A DNA stretch of 64,000 bases, taken from NCBI RefSeq assembly GCF_037893015.1, contig NC_133661.1, positions 182,072,508 through 182,136,507 of the forward strand. The letters run 5' to 3'. This DNA is from Macrotis lagotis. Taxonomy: Eukaryota; Chordata; Mammalia; Peramelemorphia; Peramelidae. Under the pieces are notes generated by a model. That model was not told the origin of the DNA, did no database searches, and worked only from the letters and a program-made list of their open reading frames with translations. The position numbers and the translations under genes are program-made. Of the stretch, positions 31,413-43,889 are shown piece by piece; the stretch's first letter is position 1; every line of letters starts with the position of its first letter.

Positions 31413-32560
31413 CTGGGGGCAAGACAGAAGAGTGAGAGACCCGGGACTACAGATGAAAAGGATGAGGAGTCTTCCCTCAGGCCCCAAAAAGGAAACCGGA
31501 AATCTAGATTGGGGAGGGGGAAGGAGAGAGTGAAAGGTTGAGGGGAGGAGAAAAAGAAAAAAGGGAAAAGGAAAATTTGACTTTAAAGGCTCACCAAAAA
31601 AATGAGCTTAAGAAAAAACTGAGGAGGGGCAGAGGTAGCTGGGGAAAGGAGGAGGCATACCGGACTGGTCAGGAAGGGTAGCAAAGGGAGGGGGGCCTGA
31701 GTGAGAAAGGGGGGTAAAAGTAGAATTGTTCTGAGTGAAAGAAAAAATTGCCCCAGGGCCCTGGAAGATGTCCCTAGTAGTATCAGGGAGATAGGAGGAG
31801 GAGGAGGGCCAGGTGGTTAAGGATTGGGGTGGAGAGAAAGACTTAAGCCTTCCCCTTTCTCACAGTCAACCCCCTCCCCGAAGAGAAGTCCAGAGAAGAG
31901 GACTCAAAGAAGGAAGCAGGCAGGGAAATAGTAACAGATAATTGTAATTTAAGAGGGGGTTGGAGCTCTCCAAAGAAGTGAACTCAGGGAACTTTGGTAT
32001 CATAGATGAATAGAATGACTTTCTTACTCCTTCACCCATCATTATCACCTCCTCGCCAGCCCCTTCGCTCTTCTCCTTCTCTCTCCTTCCCCACCATGGG
32101 GGAAGCTGGACCCCAGCCCAGACTATCCCCCAGGCTCGGGTTGTGGCCTGCCGGTGGAACCCGAGGACAAAGGGAGATTGTTGGGGAGTAGGGAAGCAGC
32201 ACTGGGGAACAAGGAGCCAGCTGTGTTCAGGAGTGGCAGTCTCAATGCGCCTCTGTCTCTCCTCCCTGCCTGGTCAGGGCCAGCTTGACCCCCACCCTGG
32301 GTATGTGAGGAGAAGGAGGCCCAGGGAAGGGGGGAGGTGGGGGGGGGGGTTAAGGGACAAAAAGAAAGGGAGAGATCTTAGGAGGGGAATTCTGCAGGCC
32401 CCAGAATGAGAGATGGAGTGCAGGGGGAAAGAGGAAACAAGAGTGGAGAGATTATTGGGGGACAGGTAACTGTGGGATGCTGGGAAAGACCTAAGATTGG
32501 CTGAAGGATAGAGGGTGGGGAGAGGGCGGCCAGGGAATGCAAAAACAACACGAACTGTTT
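31413..32560 (-). promoter_or_regulatory. IL25-CMTM5 spacer holding the CMTM5 5' region
   Basis: Between the CMTM5 acceptor and the IL25 poly(A) site, about 1.1 kb must hold the CMTM5 noncoding exon(s) and promoter. The part 32040-32400 is the most GC-rich, with long G runs on the plus strand at 32329-32349. I see no TATA box and cannot place the start site. The human genes are also very close here, as I recall. Confidence 0.4.
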
Positions 32561-32575
32561 TCATTTCCAAAAATA

Positions 32576-32581
32576 TTTATT
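32576..32581 (-). terminator. IL25: IL25 poly(A) signal
   Basis: On the minus strand this reads AATAAA, about 630 bases past the IL25 stop codon. It is followed by a GT-rich stretch (plus-strand complement near 32535-32560), so cleavage near 32555-32560 is likely. Confidence 0.75.
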
Positions 32582-33209
32582 TCAACAAGTCCCCAAATGT
32601 TCTACCAGAACTGTGTCTCTAGAAATGCCCAGATGCCTTATTCCATAGTATAACAAGTCGGCTCTCAAAGAGCTTAGCGGGTGCTAGCTGATTCGGAGAA
32701 GGGAACCAGACTATTTGGGGGCAATAGGGAGAGGTGGGAAGGGAAGTGAGCTTGTAGGGGTGCGGAACAGAGATTGAGATGGGCGGAGCTTGTCTCCCGC
32801 AAGCTTCCTCGCCCCAGAGCAGGCAACTTCGTCTCCAGGAAGTCTGTCTGGCCCATGGGCAGTTTCCAGGACTGGGGTTGCAGGGAACATCTACAGCTAC
32901 CCACCCAGAAAAAATGGAGATCACCCCCAGAATGCTCCCACCCTCTTTCCAGGGCGAATGCTCGTACCCCAACTGAGTTTTCCTGTTACCTTCCCGCGAG
33001 AGTTTAGTGAGTAGGTGAGTTTGGCAAAGGAAAGGAACAGGAGTTCCAGGCTTCTGGCCCCGGAACAAGGCAGTTGTACTAATGACCACAATTATCTTCG
33101 CCTGCGCTCCAAGTTTCCAGGTGAAAAACCTGACAACCAGAAACTGGTGCGCCTCCAGCATCCCCGAGGGCATGGACCCGGGTCTCTGTCCTGGCGCCCA
33201 GCTCCCGGG

Positions 33210-36023
33210 CTAGTGGCTGATCCGAGGCAGGACACAGACACAGGCAAAGGAGACAGGGTAGACCTTCCGCTCCAGGTAATAGCAGTCACTTCCCTGCTGC
33301 TCGCCGTGACAGGGACATCGGCGCCGGTAAAAGACAGTCTGGTTGTGCCAGAGAAGCTCAGAGTTCCCACGGGAGTCCATGAAGGAGTTTTTCGACAGGG
33401 TGAAACAATGAGGACACAAGCAGCGGGCATGATACAAGTCCTGGGGAAGCCGGTTCTCATCCCGGTCCAACCTGTTGGGATAGTAGGTGCCATGAACCCA
33501 GATGGAAAGAAGCCCAGGAATTCACATTTAGGAGACAGAAATGGAGGGAGGCGTGTAAAGAGGTGAGGGGAACTGAGGAGACCCAAACAGCTCTACATAA
33601 TGGTCTATTCTAGTCGGCTAATAGGCGGTTCACTATTGCAACAGGATCCAAGGCATTCTGGATACAAAGGCGATTGCATGGTAGTAAAGGGAGAGACCCC
33701 CATCAGCTTGGCTTGCAATCCCACTATAAGGGACTCTGGCTTCCACTTGGGTTCCCTAAAAATGACTCCAAATCCCAAATTTAGCCGCCTAAGAAGCCTC
33801 CAGTCCATGGCTTATCTTGTGCCAGGGCTTGGAATTTTGTTTTAATTGAGTCCCCAAAGTAGTTATGGAAAAATAATGGACAGGCAACATATTGTAATGT
33901 AAAGAACTCTGAACTTAATCAGAAGACCTAATATTGAGTCCTATGTGACATGGGGATGTCACCAAAACTTAATTCCTCATCTACAAAATGGAGATAATAA
34001 TGCCTTCATTACCTACTTCACAAAGTGGTTTTAAGGCAAGTACCCTATTAACCCTAATTAAGAAATTAGTTATTATTTTATAAAAATGTGAATAACTGGG
34101 GGACCCATGTGTGATTTTGGCCCAGGTCTTTATTTCATGAAGTCCCTTTTCCACTCTTCCCCAAACCGTTAGGGCTAGGTCAGAGCTCCCTCTGGAGTTA
34201 GAGGAATTAGTACAGACTATGGGAAGAGATTCATTCATTCATTTATTCTTCCATCCATCCAACAGACTCTGATTACATGGAGTAGGGGATATACCCAAAT
34301 TTATCTGCCACCGTAATATTTTCCAGTATAGTGCCACCAAAATATTTTTTGTCATGAATTTCTTTAGCAATCTAGTGGAAGCCAATAGACCTCTTCTTTG
34401 AGTAATGTCTTTAAATATATAAAATGCAAAGAATTATAAAGGAAATTTATTATATTGAAAAACAGTTACCAAAATAGGGGGTCTTTTTAGTTTTGGGGGG
34501 GGACTAGGCAATGGGGTCAAATGACTTGCCCAAGGTCACACAGCTCAGGTAATTATTAAGTGTTTGAGGTCATATTTGAACTCAGGTCCTCCTGACTCCA
34601 GGGGCAAGTGCTCTCTATCCACTGAGCCACCTAACAGCCCCTAAAATATTTTTTTAAAGGAAACAATTAGATGATCCTTGCTTAATTAAGAATTCTTAAT
34701 GGTCTAGTGAAAAGATAAGACAAAAATATCAGTAACATATTTTTATATATTAATAAAGATATTGGGAGAAATAATATTAATATTCAAAGATTTATGATTT
34801 ATCTAATATGTCCCTACCACCAATACAGATCACAGCTCCCTCACAGCTTAACAGATGGTCATTGAGAGTTTTTTGTGCCTGAAATAGTCATCATCCTGTG
34901 CCCATTCTTAGCACTGAGACTTTTCAAACAGCTGGACTAGTCTTCAGGTAACAGATCAAGTATCTGAAAGATTTCCTTCTTGGTTAGATCTACCAGAGCT
35001 GACAATCCATTCTCTGGAACCCAGGGTAACCACCATGCAATTATGTGGCCTTGAAGTAAGACTTTAATGGAGACAAAATAAGGCCTCAGATAAAGGCCAC
35101 ATCAGTTAATGCATCCATTCCTACCCTCCAGCCCCCACCAATCACATATAAAAAATACATGTGTATTTTTGTGTGTGTATGAGTGTGTATTTATATATGT
35201 GTATATCTATATATATATAGATATGCATATATATATATATATATATATAATGGAAATGGAGATTGGGGTTCAACAGGGATCCATGGGAGAAAGGAGGGCA
35301 GGAAGAAGGACAAGGAAGGTCAATGAACTTACTCATAGATCCAGGGAGAGATGGCCCTTGAATTGAGGGGTCCATCCTGGCTGACCTGGCAATAGGAGGA
35401 TTCAGGAACCTTGAGATTCGGGAGCTGCAAGTTGCTGGAGACTTCAGGCATACTGTTCCACTTTAGCAGCTCCATAGAAACATCCTGCTTCTTGTTGCAA
35501 CAGCACCTCTGAAACCTCAAGTTCAGAGCCTGGGTCCCTGCGGTCATCACCAGAATTCCAATCAACTGCAGAAATTTAAAAAAGAGGGAGGATAAGTGAG
35601 AAGAAGAGTCCCTAGTTGTTACCTTGACTTGCAACTCCCAGGACCATCCTTCTGCTCCAATTCCCAGGCCCCAAGAGACCCTCCTTTTTAGAGTCTTCCC
35701 TCTAACCCCTCCAAGACCCCAAGACCATTCCCCCCCACCTAGAATCATCAAAGATTAAAGCTGGAAGGGATTCTAGAGATATATAATCCAACCCCCTTAT
35801 TTTGTAAATAAAGTCCTTAAGCCAGTAGTGCATAATAAAATCAGACCCAAATCTTCTGACTCCAAGTCCAGAATTCTTCCTACTAAACCCATGTTCTCCC
35901 CATAACTGAGAGCTCTTCTTGCCTTTATCAGCTCACCAACCTTCTTCCATCTTCCTAAACCTCCTAATCTCAAGTGGGAGGGCTTACACTAGTCTTATTA
36001 TCCCATTCTCTTACCCAGTGCAT
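33210..36023 (-). CDS. IL25: interleukin-25 (IL-17E)
   Basis: Secreted IL-17-family cytokine that signals through IL17RB/IL17RA and drives type 2 immunity. Three coding exons on the minus strand: 36023-36015 (Met-His-Trp only), 35565-35333 and 33471-33210, giving 167 residues. Human isoform 2, which starts MYQ and has 161 residues, has the same layout. MHWLIGILVMTAGTQA is a short hydrophobic signal peptide. Conserved stretches include DGPLNSRAISPW, NRLPQDLYHARCLCPHC, the glycosylation site NQT (Asn124) and ACVCV near the end. Cysteines of the cystine-knot-like fold are present, with two more than human: a triple Cys at 24-26 where human has two, and CPC at 133-135 where human has one. The gene is convergent with nothing; it lies head-on to EFS across 14 kb and ahead of CMTM5. 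Confidence 0.92.
34485..34641 (-). mobile_element. antisense tRNA-derived SINE
   Basis: Copy with a G-rich left end instead of pure poly-T ('ggggggggactaggcaatgg') and 'ccacctaacagcccc' at the right. It lies in the second IL25 intron, in the same direction as the gene. Confidence 0.75.
35161..35250. repeat. (TG)n/(TA)n compound microsatellite
   Basis: A GT-rich stretch grades into alternating AT about 80 bases from the end of the middle IL25 exon. Confidence 0.9.
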
Positions 36024-36102
36024 GTTGAATAAAGTAAGGATACTGGGCAGAGAGATGTTGGGAAGGACTGGTCAGAATGAAGCTGATGCCCAGGGACTCC
36101 TT

Positions 36103-36137
36103 GTTTTATTAACCTCAATCTAATTTGACATGCAAAT
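36103..36137 (-). promoter_or_regulatory. IL25: IL25 octamer-TATA promoter candidate
   Basis: On the gene strand a perfect octamer ATTTGCAT (36137-36130) is followed 18 bases later by a TATA-like TAATAAAA (36111-36104). The expected start is about 30 bases further, near 36075, giving a 5' UTR of roughly 50 bases before the ATG at 36023. The spacing resembles immunoglobulin V promoters, which are driven by POU-domain factors. No other TATA-like sequence is as well placed, although ATAAAATA at 36206-36199 is an alternative. Confidence 0.5.
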
Positions 36138-36228
36138 TCAATATTTCCAGGGAGTGGCAATACTAATTAAGTAAAATTGCTGAGGGCCTTGAATTATCTA
36201 TTTTATCTCTTCTAGTGCCTAGTACTAG

Positions 36229-36960
36229 AAGCAATGCTTTTTTTGTTTTAATTTTTCTTTATTTTATTTTTAATTTATGGGGAAAAACAAACATTTCCAC
36301 ACATACTGTAATTTTAAAAAAATGATTGCACATGAAACTGCAAATTTATTACCTACAACAAAAACAATCCTTTTGAATGAAGATATGAATGAACTCATCT
36401 ATGCCTCAGTTTCCTTATCTGTAAAACAGGGAGGGGAGAGTATCCAGGAAAGTAAGAAGATCTGAAACAATGTTACATGAAGATTGATTGAAGGAAATAT
36501 AAAATGTATATCCTGGAGAAGATTTAAAAATGCATTAATTTCTATTTCCAAATATTTACATTAACAACTAAAAGAAAGATTATTTTTGTGTGGCAGGAGA
36601 CCTCATCTCTCCTAGGAGTGGCCATTCTTTTTGACCTCAACAAGCAGAATTAGGAATAGTGAGTAGAAGTTAAAAAGAGGTAAATTTGGGTTGAATATAA
36701 TGAAACATCTCCTAACAATTAGAACAGTTCAAAAGTGTAATGGGCTTGTAGCAGGGCTGGAGGAGTTTACCAGCAGAATTTCCTAACCTGGGGACCCTGA
36801 ACTTGGATTGTTTATTTTTATTAAGATTTTGATAACTGTATTTGCCTTTATCATCCCATGATGCATTTATGCATTTAAGAATATTATTTTGGGAAGGGGT
36901 CCATAGGCTTTGACAGATAACCAAAGCAATCCATGACACCAAAAAGGCTAAGAGCTCCTG
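36229..36960. mobile_element. probable L1 fragment and a hAT-type relic
   Basis: The segment 36229-36376 ('ttatttttaatttatgggg', 'aaatgattgcacatgaaac') matches a dispersed marsupial sequence that I associate with L1. The segment 36785-36960 ('cctaacctggggaccctgaa', 'attttgataactgtattt', 'aaggggtccataggctttg') is an uninterrupted copy of the same hAT family as 17619-18317. Confidence 0.45.
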
Positions 36961-39900
36961 ACCTAGAAGGAATTTCTGTTCAGGTACAGGTTGGATCAGA
37001 TACCATCAGAGGGCCCTTCCTTGATTCCATACCTTTCCCACCTTCAGAGGTGTTGCATGAATCGAATGAGATCATAAATGTTAAAGCTCTGGCCAAGGTG
37101 GCAAAGGGAGGAGTAAGAAACTGTTCCGTTTTTGGTCATTGACTGCCCTAGGCCTTTGCTTTTTAACTTTTCCAAGAGGGAGGAGAGAACAACTCTGGAA
37201 ACTGACCTTTAGAGTTCTGCCATCATGGGGATTTCCTATACCTGGTAATTTCTAGCCTAGGACCCTGGCCTCTCCTTTGGGGAACTCACTCCTTAAGAAA
37301 CAAACATTTTCATGGGAGAGTTGACATGAACCAATATTAACATATGTATCATATAGACAAAGTGTACACAAGATAGTTTGAGGATGGAGCCTATTAGCAG
37401 CTAGTGAGGGGGCAGAATCCAAATGAAGGTTTTGTCTTCCATCCCAAAGTATCAGTATCAAAGAGGACCATATGGACTAACCAAATGACTGGCAACATGA
37501 GTTGCACATTATGTTTATTAGATTGAGGTGTATTGCTGTGCAAGGAATCCTTCTCACTTACCTTTACCAGAATTGTTTCACCCCATAATAGGAAACAGAA
37601 CTGTTGGAGATGGATCTGGCTGCTACAGAAGTCTTCTGGTCTTAAATTGGTTTTGCTTCCTCCTGTATCAGTGAGGCACCATCAATGCCGCACAAGCATC
37701 AGTATATGACATCTAGCAACAGCGTGTGACAACCCATTAAATTCTAATCTTTCTCTAGATGGATTAATCATCAGTACAGCCTTTCTTCTCAGACCTTCCA
37801 CCTTTGATCTACTCATCAGTACGCCTGTATCAGCAAGACATCATGATGCCCTGCCTACAATGGGCAAGAACTGGCATGTGATAGCTGTTGACAGAATAAA
37901 TCATGAACTATTCCATGGTCTCAAAAAAAACCCTGAACCATGACTTCTCTGCATGACCTCCTACTCCAGTAAAGATTTTCTTCTGAAATCTTGTAGTCTG
38001 TTCTGGGAAGGGTCTCTTTAAAGTGAAGCAACCTGTTAGTCAGATAACTCTGTCCCTTGACCCACATTATTCAATTGATATAGTGGGGATGTTTGTATTT
38101 GGGTTAGATCAGATGCTGCTGAAATCTCTTCAAACCATCAAATTTATGATTGTATAATTCCTCATCTCCAATTTTGGGGAAATAGGGCTACCTCCTCTCC
38201 CTGTCCAGTGTCCAAAGCTTTCACTGATATCTTCTGTCCTCTCTGACAGACCCCTTCCCATCTCACCATCTCCTAATCTAATGCACAATGACCAAACTGT
38301 GAGTGACTTTTCCTAATTCACAAATAAGGAAATTGGGATTAAGTAAAAGGTAAGGCAGGTCATGGAACCCTGAATTCCTGGTCTAGCCACACCCTGAGGA
38401 AGAGAAAAATGGTAGAAGCCACCTAGGATTTGCCTGCTCCCCCACCACCTCCACTTCCAGTTTTGGGGGAGGAGAGTTTATAGGTGTAGGGATAGGAAGG
38501 AGAAAATTCTGATGATAAGGGTTCTATGACTCACCAATGTAAACCCTCAGAGTCTCTGACAGGGGTAGGTCTAGTCTATGCCCCTTCCCCTTTCCCATTC
38601 TTCTCCCTACCATCTTCATTGGAGCAAAGGACTTTATAGTAAATAGAAACTCAGGACTTGACCTGATCCTGGGAGGCCAGTCATCCAGGGCCACCTAAGG
38701 AGCTTACTAGGACAGAAAATGGGAGGACTCTGAGTCCTTTCCTGCCCTTGTACCTTCTCTTCCTGAAATTAAAAAGAAAAAAGAAAAAACTTCATACCCA
38801 TAGTGACCAGGAAAGTGTTTATAATTTTGTGGCTTAGTCTCATAGGGACAGATTTGCATGTGTTTTCCCTTAAAAAGGACTCCAACTTACTTTTAGTGTT
38901 GTTACCATGGATCTTGGAAAATAAACATTTGGCTCATAAAATTAGCCCAAATTGCTGAGTAGGTTGGTCTGGGGCAACAGTGTTTTCCCAAAACTGTGGG
39001 CAGAGTGGCCATCAATCAGAAGAATAGGCTAGAAAAACAGGGGTTCTGAGGCAAAGGAAAAGCAGTTGCATCTATAGGATGCTATGGAGGGGTGAGATGT
39101 GAGGGATATGAGGATTGAGGGGGGTGGGAATTAAAATGGGGAGGTAGAAAGTTGAGAGAATAGACCTTGGGAAGAATTCCATGGAGCTGATAAAATTATC
39201 ATCCTTCTCTCTTTCTCATCTGGTTAGCATTTGTGGTCTGGTATAGAGTGTTGGTCTTAGGAGTTACATGATTTGTGCAAATCTCATTTCAGTTACCTAC
39301 CAGCTGTGTGGCTATAGAATTGTCCCTTGATTGCCCAGAGTCTCAGTTTTCTTATCTATAAAATGGGGATAATAATTATATCTACCGCTCTGGAATGTTG
39401 AGGGTTGAACTTTACTACTACCCTCAGTAAAATACCTATCTCCCCCTTCCCCTATTTTAGCAGATCTCAATAAGAGAGGGGGCAAAGGAGTGTGCAAACT
39501 GGTAGAAGAAATCAATGTTTCTCCTTAAATCTGACATGGATGGATCTTTTCCTGAGGGGGGAAATGGTTTCATAGTGGTATAGTAGAAATTGAGCTAGAC
39601 TTGAAATGAGAAGACCCTTAACAAGATCTGAACCCATACTCTAAAACTTACTAATTGCAAGTCACACATGGCTGTGTGACTGTGGGCAAGTCACTTAGCC
39701 CCTCTGAGCCTCAGCTTCCTCATTTATGAAGCAAATGTAATAATATCACCTAACTCATGGGATTGTGGGGTACTTAAAACTAGAGGAAATGAGTATCCTT
39801 CCTCTCGCTACTCCTTAATTAACTTTGAGACCTTGGGCAAGATTTTTTACACTAGACTATGAGATGGTTGGACTAGAAGGTATCTGAAGGTCCCTGTCAG

Positions 39901-40120
39901 TTCTAAATCCCAAGATCCTAGAAATGACCACACAATGCCACAAGATGGCACAGGGGATTCCTTGACTTGGAATCAGGAAGACCTGTGTTCAAATTCTGTT
40001 CTAACTCTTATGATCTGCAAATCACTCAACTTCCCTTAGTCTTGTTTTTCTCATCTGTTCATAGGAGATAATAGCATCTCCTGCATAGTATTGTTACAGA
40101 TAAGGATTTCATTGTTATAG
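36961..40120. other. intergenic, no gene recognised
   Basis: Between IL25 and EFS. MIR-type fragments are visible near 39230-39370 and 39570-40080. The rest (37000-39200) is unique-looking sequence without a convincing exon. It could hold distal IL25 or EFS regulatory elements, but nothing specific can be pointed out. Confidence 0.5.
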
Positions 40121-40129
40121 TATGGTGGC

Positions 40130-40375
40130 ATCAAACTCAAATAGAAATGGGAACTACTAATCCACCCATAAGGATTCCGTTGGGCTGCATATTGACTTAG
40201 TTTGAAGTGTATCATTATCTATATTTCATTATATATTTATTTTGTTAAATATTTTCCAAGTGCAATTTAATATGTTATTTCCCAATAACATTTGATCTGC
40301 TAGTTATTTTCCAATTACACTGAATCAAGTAGCCCTGGGGAGTGACCTGCATGCTTGACAGTGCTTGTGTAGGGA
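40130..40375 (+). mobile_element. hAT-like dispersed element, uninterrupted copy
   Basis: Begins 'ggtggcatcaaactcaaata' and ends 'catgcttgacagtgcttg'; the two ends form a short imperfect inverted repeat around TGTCAA. Same family as 14710-15045, 22893-23230 and 42605-42770. Confidence 0.5.
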
Positions 40376-40757
40376 ATTCCCATTTAAAGAAACCCTTTAC
40401 TAATGCTGGTCAGCACCTTCTCTGTCATTTAAGACTCCTGGAAAGTTGCCTAGAGTAGTGGGAGTTTAAGTGACTGCTCAAGTTAAGTGACCAGGACATG
40501 GTGGGCTCAGGGTTTGAACCCTGGTCTCCCTTCTCTTAATGCCAGCTCTCTTTCTACCCCACCAATGGAATGGAGAGAGTGCCACTTCAACCTCTCCCTG
40601 TGCCCTTGTGAATGTCAAATGAGTTTTTATATAAAGTGCTTTACAAACTTAAAAGCAATATATAAATGTTTGTTATTGCTGTCGCCATTTGTTGTTGTTA
40701 TCAGCAGCAGTGTCAGCCTCCTTGGTGTCAGAAAGACCACTATCTAAGTTTGACATC

Positions 40758-40975
40758 TGACATGATTGGTTGTTTAATGCTTATCCTTCCTTCTAGAAGA
40801 AGACCATGACATTAGGAAGATGATGCCATGACACGAAAGTGAGTTGGATTTAAGTGAAGGAGGTCTCTGCAAAGTCATTAGCCTCATTTTCTCCTCATAA
40901 CCATCTAGGTCCAATGGTTAGACATGGATCAGGACAACTGGAGATAGTCCTGGATGCAATAGGAGACCTTAACCT
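40758..40975 (-). mobile_element. long marsupial SINE, antisense
   Basis: Contains 'gaagaccatgacattagga', 'gatgatgccatgacac', 'gtgagttggatttaagtg' and 'ggacaactggagatagtcct', the same unit as 45864-46150 (sense) and 47941-48190 (antisense). Confidence 0.6.
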
Positions 40976-41799
40976 TTTAAAGCTAGTCTTTCCTAGGTCA
41001 CAGTTTGAGACAATGCCTATCTAGGAATTAAAATTAGATAACAGAGAGATTGAGGAAAAGAGGTCAAGAATGACAATCCTTTGTTCATTTCTCTTTCTTT
41101 CTTTCCTTCCTTTTCTTTTTTCCCCTAACATAGTCACCATGTAACCTCTTGCTGTCCCAAGACACTAATAAAGACCATATGTCTTTAAGACAATAGGTTT
41201 TCCTTTCATTAAGAAAGTTGCCTTCTAGGGAGTCCCCTATAATGATTAATTCACAGGGCCAGACCTTTCAAAGAAAGGTGGGGGAAAGAATTATAAATCC
41301 TTGGCCCTAAAATTATAGAGAAACATTATTCATTTTTATTATTGGGATTTCCCCTGCCCAGGTGCTACAAGACATTCCCACATACAGCCAGTAGCCAACT
41401 CTGCTGGGAATGGGCTTCCTTGGGGACCTTCTAACTCTCACCAGAACTTCAATGGTTCTGATGAGGGAATTTCAGGAGCTTCTGGGGGCACCACCAAAAA
41501 TTCTTCAGGGAGATAGAGATTCAGAGAAAACAAAATCTTATTAGTACCATCCTATCAGAGCCTTAAGGCCAGACTATAGAATCAAACCCTTAAAAGTGGA
41601 AGTTGCCCAACCAGAATAACCCCTCTCCAAAGGGAATGAGAGAAGACCTGTAAGCCCAAAAGGTCCAATATCAGGCAGTGGTTCTTGATGCATTGCATTA
41701 TCCTAACCCTTCTTTTTTAGCTTTGAGCTTGGATCATAGAACATCTAATTCAATTTCAACTGAGATCAGTAGAGTTTAAATTTTCCCAATATCATGTTA

Positions 41800-42045
41800 C
41801 TGTTTTTCTTCTTCAATTGTTTACTTCACTCATGTCCAACACTTCGTGACCCTATTTGGGATTTTCTAGACAATGGTTTTGCCATTTCCTTCTCCTGGTC
41901 ATTTTATAGATGAGGAAACAGAGGCAAGCAAGATTAAGTGACTTGCCCAGGGTCACATAGCTAAGTAAGTGTCTGAGGTCAGATTTGAACTTGGAGAAAT
42001 AAGTCTTTCTGACTCCAGGTCTAGAGCTCTCTCCACTGTGTCGAC
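41800..42045 (-). mobile_element. Mar1-like SINE, antisense
   Basis: Same family as 18786-19014: 'cgtgaccctatttgggattt', 'gccatttccttctcctggtc', 'gatgaggaaacagaggcaag', 'gggtcacatagctaag'. An older MIR fragment appears to follow. Confidence 0.7.
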
Positions 42046-42452
42046 ACAACTTCCAAGATCATATAGGAGAAATTTTGCAGTTCTAGGATTTAAATCCAGG
42101 TTCTCTGATTTCAAATTTGGTAATACTTTCCACCATGCCAATATGTTTTGGAGGGCTTCTGTCTAGTTATCTTCCTAAAAAAAACATTCTGAAGACCTAT
42201 GGTAGTCAACTATGACCTAGTTGAAGGAGTCCCCCACACGTACCCTGGCTAAAAGCAAGGGTCTCAAATCTCTCTGTGAAGAAACTTGAGGCTTGCTCTA
42301 TCTCCATTCTGTTCCCTTATCTCTGCAGGGACTCCCTGGTTGGCACCCTGCCTGCCAATGAGAAACATTTTCCAAAGGGTTTTCCTAAGAGGGTGCCCTA
42401 CCTTGGAATGCCTGAGTCATTCCAGCTTCCAGGGAACCCTGGAGTGTATGTA

Positions 42453-42477
42453 TGTGTGTGTGTGTGTGTGTGTGTGT
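42453..42477. repeat. short (TG)n microsatellite
   Basis: About 12 TG units in the IL25-EFS intergenic region. Confidence 0.9.
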
Positions 42478-42604
42478 AGGGTGCATACAGAGCAACACCT
42501 GAGGGGGTGGACACCTTAACACCATCATACTTGTTCTCTTTCCAGGCAACAGACAACCTACCTTAAACTCCAACCAGCACTTGGGGAAGAGACTTAACTT
42601 TACT

Positions 42605-43880
42605 ACACCTGTGATATCAAACTCAAATAAAAAGGGAACCATTAAACCATACAGAAAGAACCCTGGAGGCAAAATATTGACTTAGAAAACCGCATATTAA
42701 CATTATCCAAGCTCCATTGTATCTTTATCTATCATGTTAAATATTTTCCAATTATATTTTAATCAGCTTCCAGCAACTTGTGGGTGTGTGGATGACCACC
42801 AGGTCACAATTAGGATTTCTCTAGATCAGAGGGAGGGATTTATTTATTTATTAGGTGTATTTATTATAAGCCTACTATGTGTAATATATTATACTAAGCA
42901 TTTTGCTGTTGAGGAAACTGAGAGAGACAAAGATAAGTGACTTAGGCAGGGGTCTTACAAAAAGTGGCTTTAAACTTGGAACTTCCTAACTCCAGGTCCT
43001 GCACTTTATCCACTACGCTACTTAGCCTGCCTAATCACAGAATGTTAGAGTTGAAAGGCACCTTTGAGAAGATCTAATCAGTGGGTCCTCAAGATTTTTG
43101 GTCTTGGAACTGTTTTACACTCTTAAAATTTTTTGAGATGCCAAAGAACTTTTGTTTGTGTGAGTTATATCTATCATTATTCACCATATTAAAAATTAAA
43201 ATTGATTAACTTTTAAAATATTTTAAATTCACTAAAAAATTATGAATGTTAACACAGCTCATTTTATGAAAATAACTAGTTTCAAAAAAGAAAGGAAAAA
43301 GAAAAGAGTGGTATTCTTTTATATATTATTGTAAATTTCCTTAATGTCTGGCTTATTAAAAGACAGCTGAATTCTCATATATGTTTCTATGCTCAATCTG
43401 TTGTAATTTTTTTAGATTGATGTATGGGGGGAAAAAATCTGGTTTGTATAGGTAGTTAGAAAAGGCAGGAGTAGCTTAAGAAGCAAATAATGTCCTAGTG
43501 TTATTACAAAAATTGTTTTGACCTTACAGACCCCTAGAAACGACTTCCAGGACTCCCAAGAGTCAACTATCTATATCACACTTCGAGAATTGTTGATTTA
43601 GTCCAAGACCTTCATTTTGCATATGAGGAAACTGAGGTTTCCATCCTTGAATACATCATATAACTTATATTTAAATAGTATTTCACATTTTACAAAGTGC
43701 TTCACTTGAAGCAAACCCATAAGAAAGTTCATGTAGCTATTATTCCCATTTTTATAGAGAGAGAGAAAAACTGAGGTTCAGAAACATGAATATCTTGTCC
43801 AAAATCCCACAACTAGTAAGGACCAGACACCAGGACTCCAATCCAGTTCTTTGCATCACTCCATGCTTTCAGAACTATCT
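42605..43880. mobile_element. hAT-like copy and two MIR relics
   Basis: The segment 42605-42770 is another copy of the 14710-15045 family ('gtgatatcaaactcaaat', 'gttaaatattttccaattat'). MIR-type antisense relics lie at about 42830-43020 and 43640-43880. The A/T-rich piece 43080-43590 between them looks like an older unassigned repeat ('ccaaagaacttttgtttgtg', 'gaccccta'-like end). Confidence 0.4.
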
Positions 43881-43889
43881 ATTATCTTA

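Noticed and set aside
32619-33173. 184-codon minus-strand frame after IL25
   Set aside because: It lies in the IL25 3' UTR, low-complexity and Pro/Ser-rich, with no recognisable motif and no splice signals.
33015-33586. Plus-strand 183-codon frame opposite the last IL25 exon
   Set aside because: Antisense shadow of the IL25 exon; the IL-17 motifs are on the minus strand.
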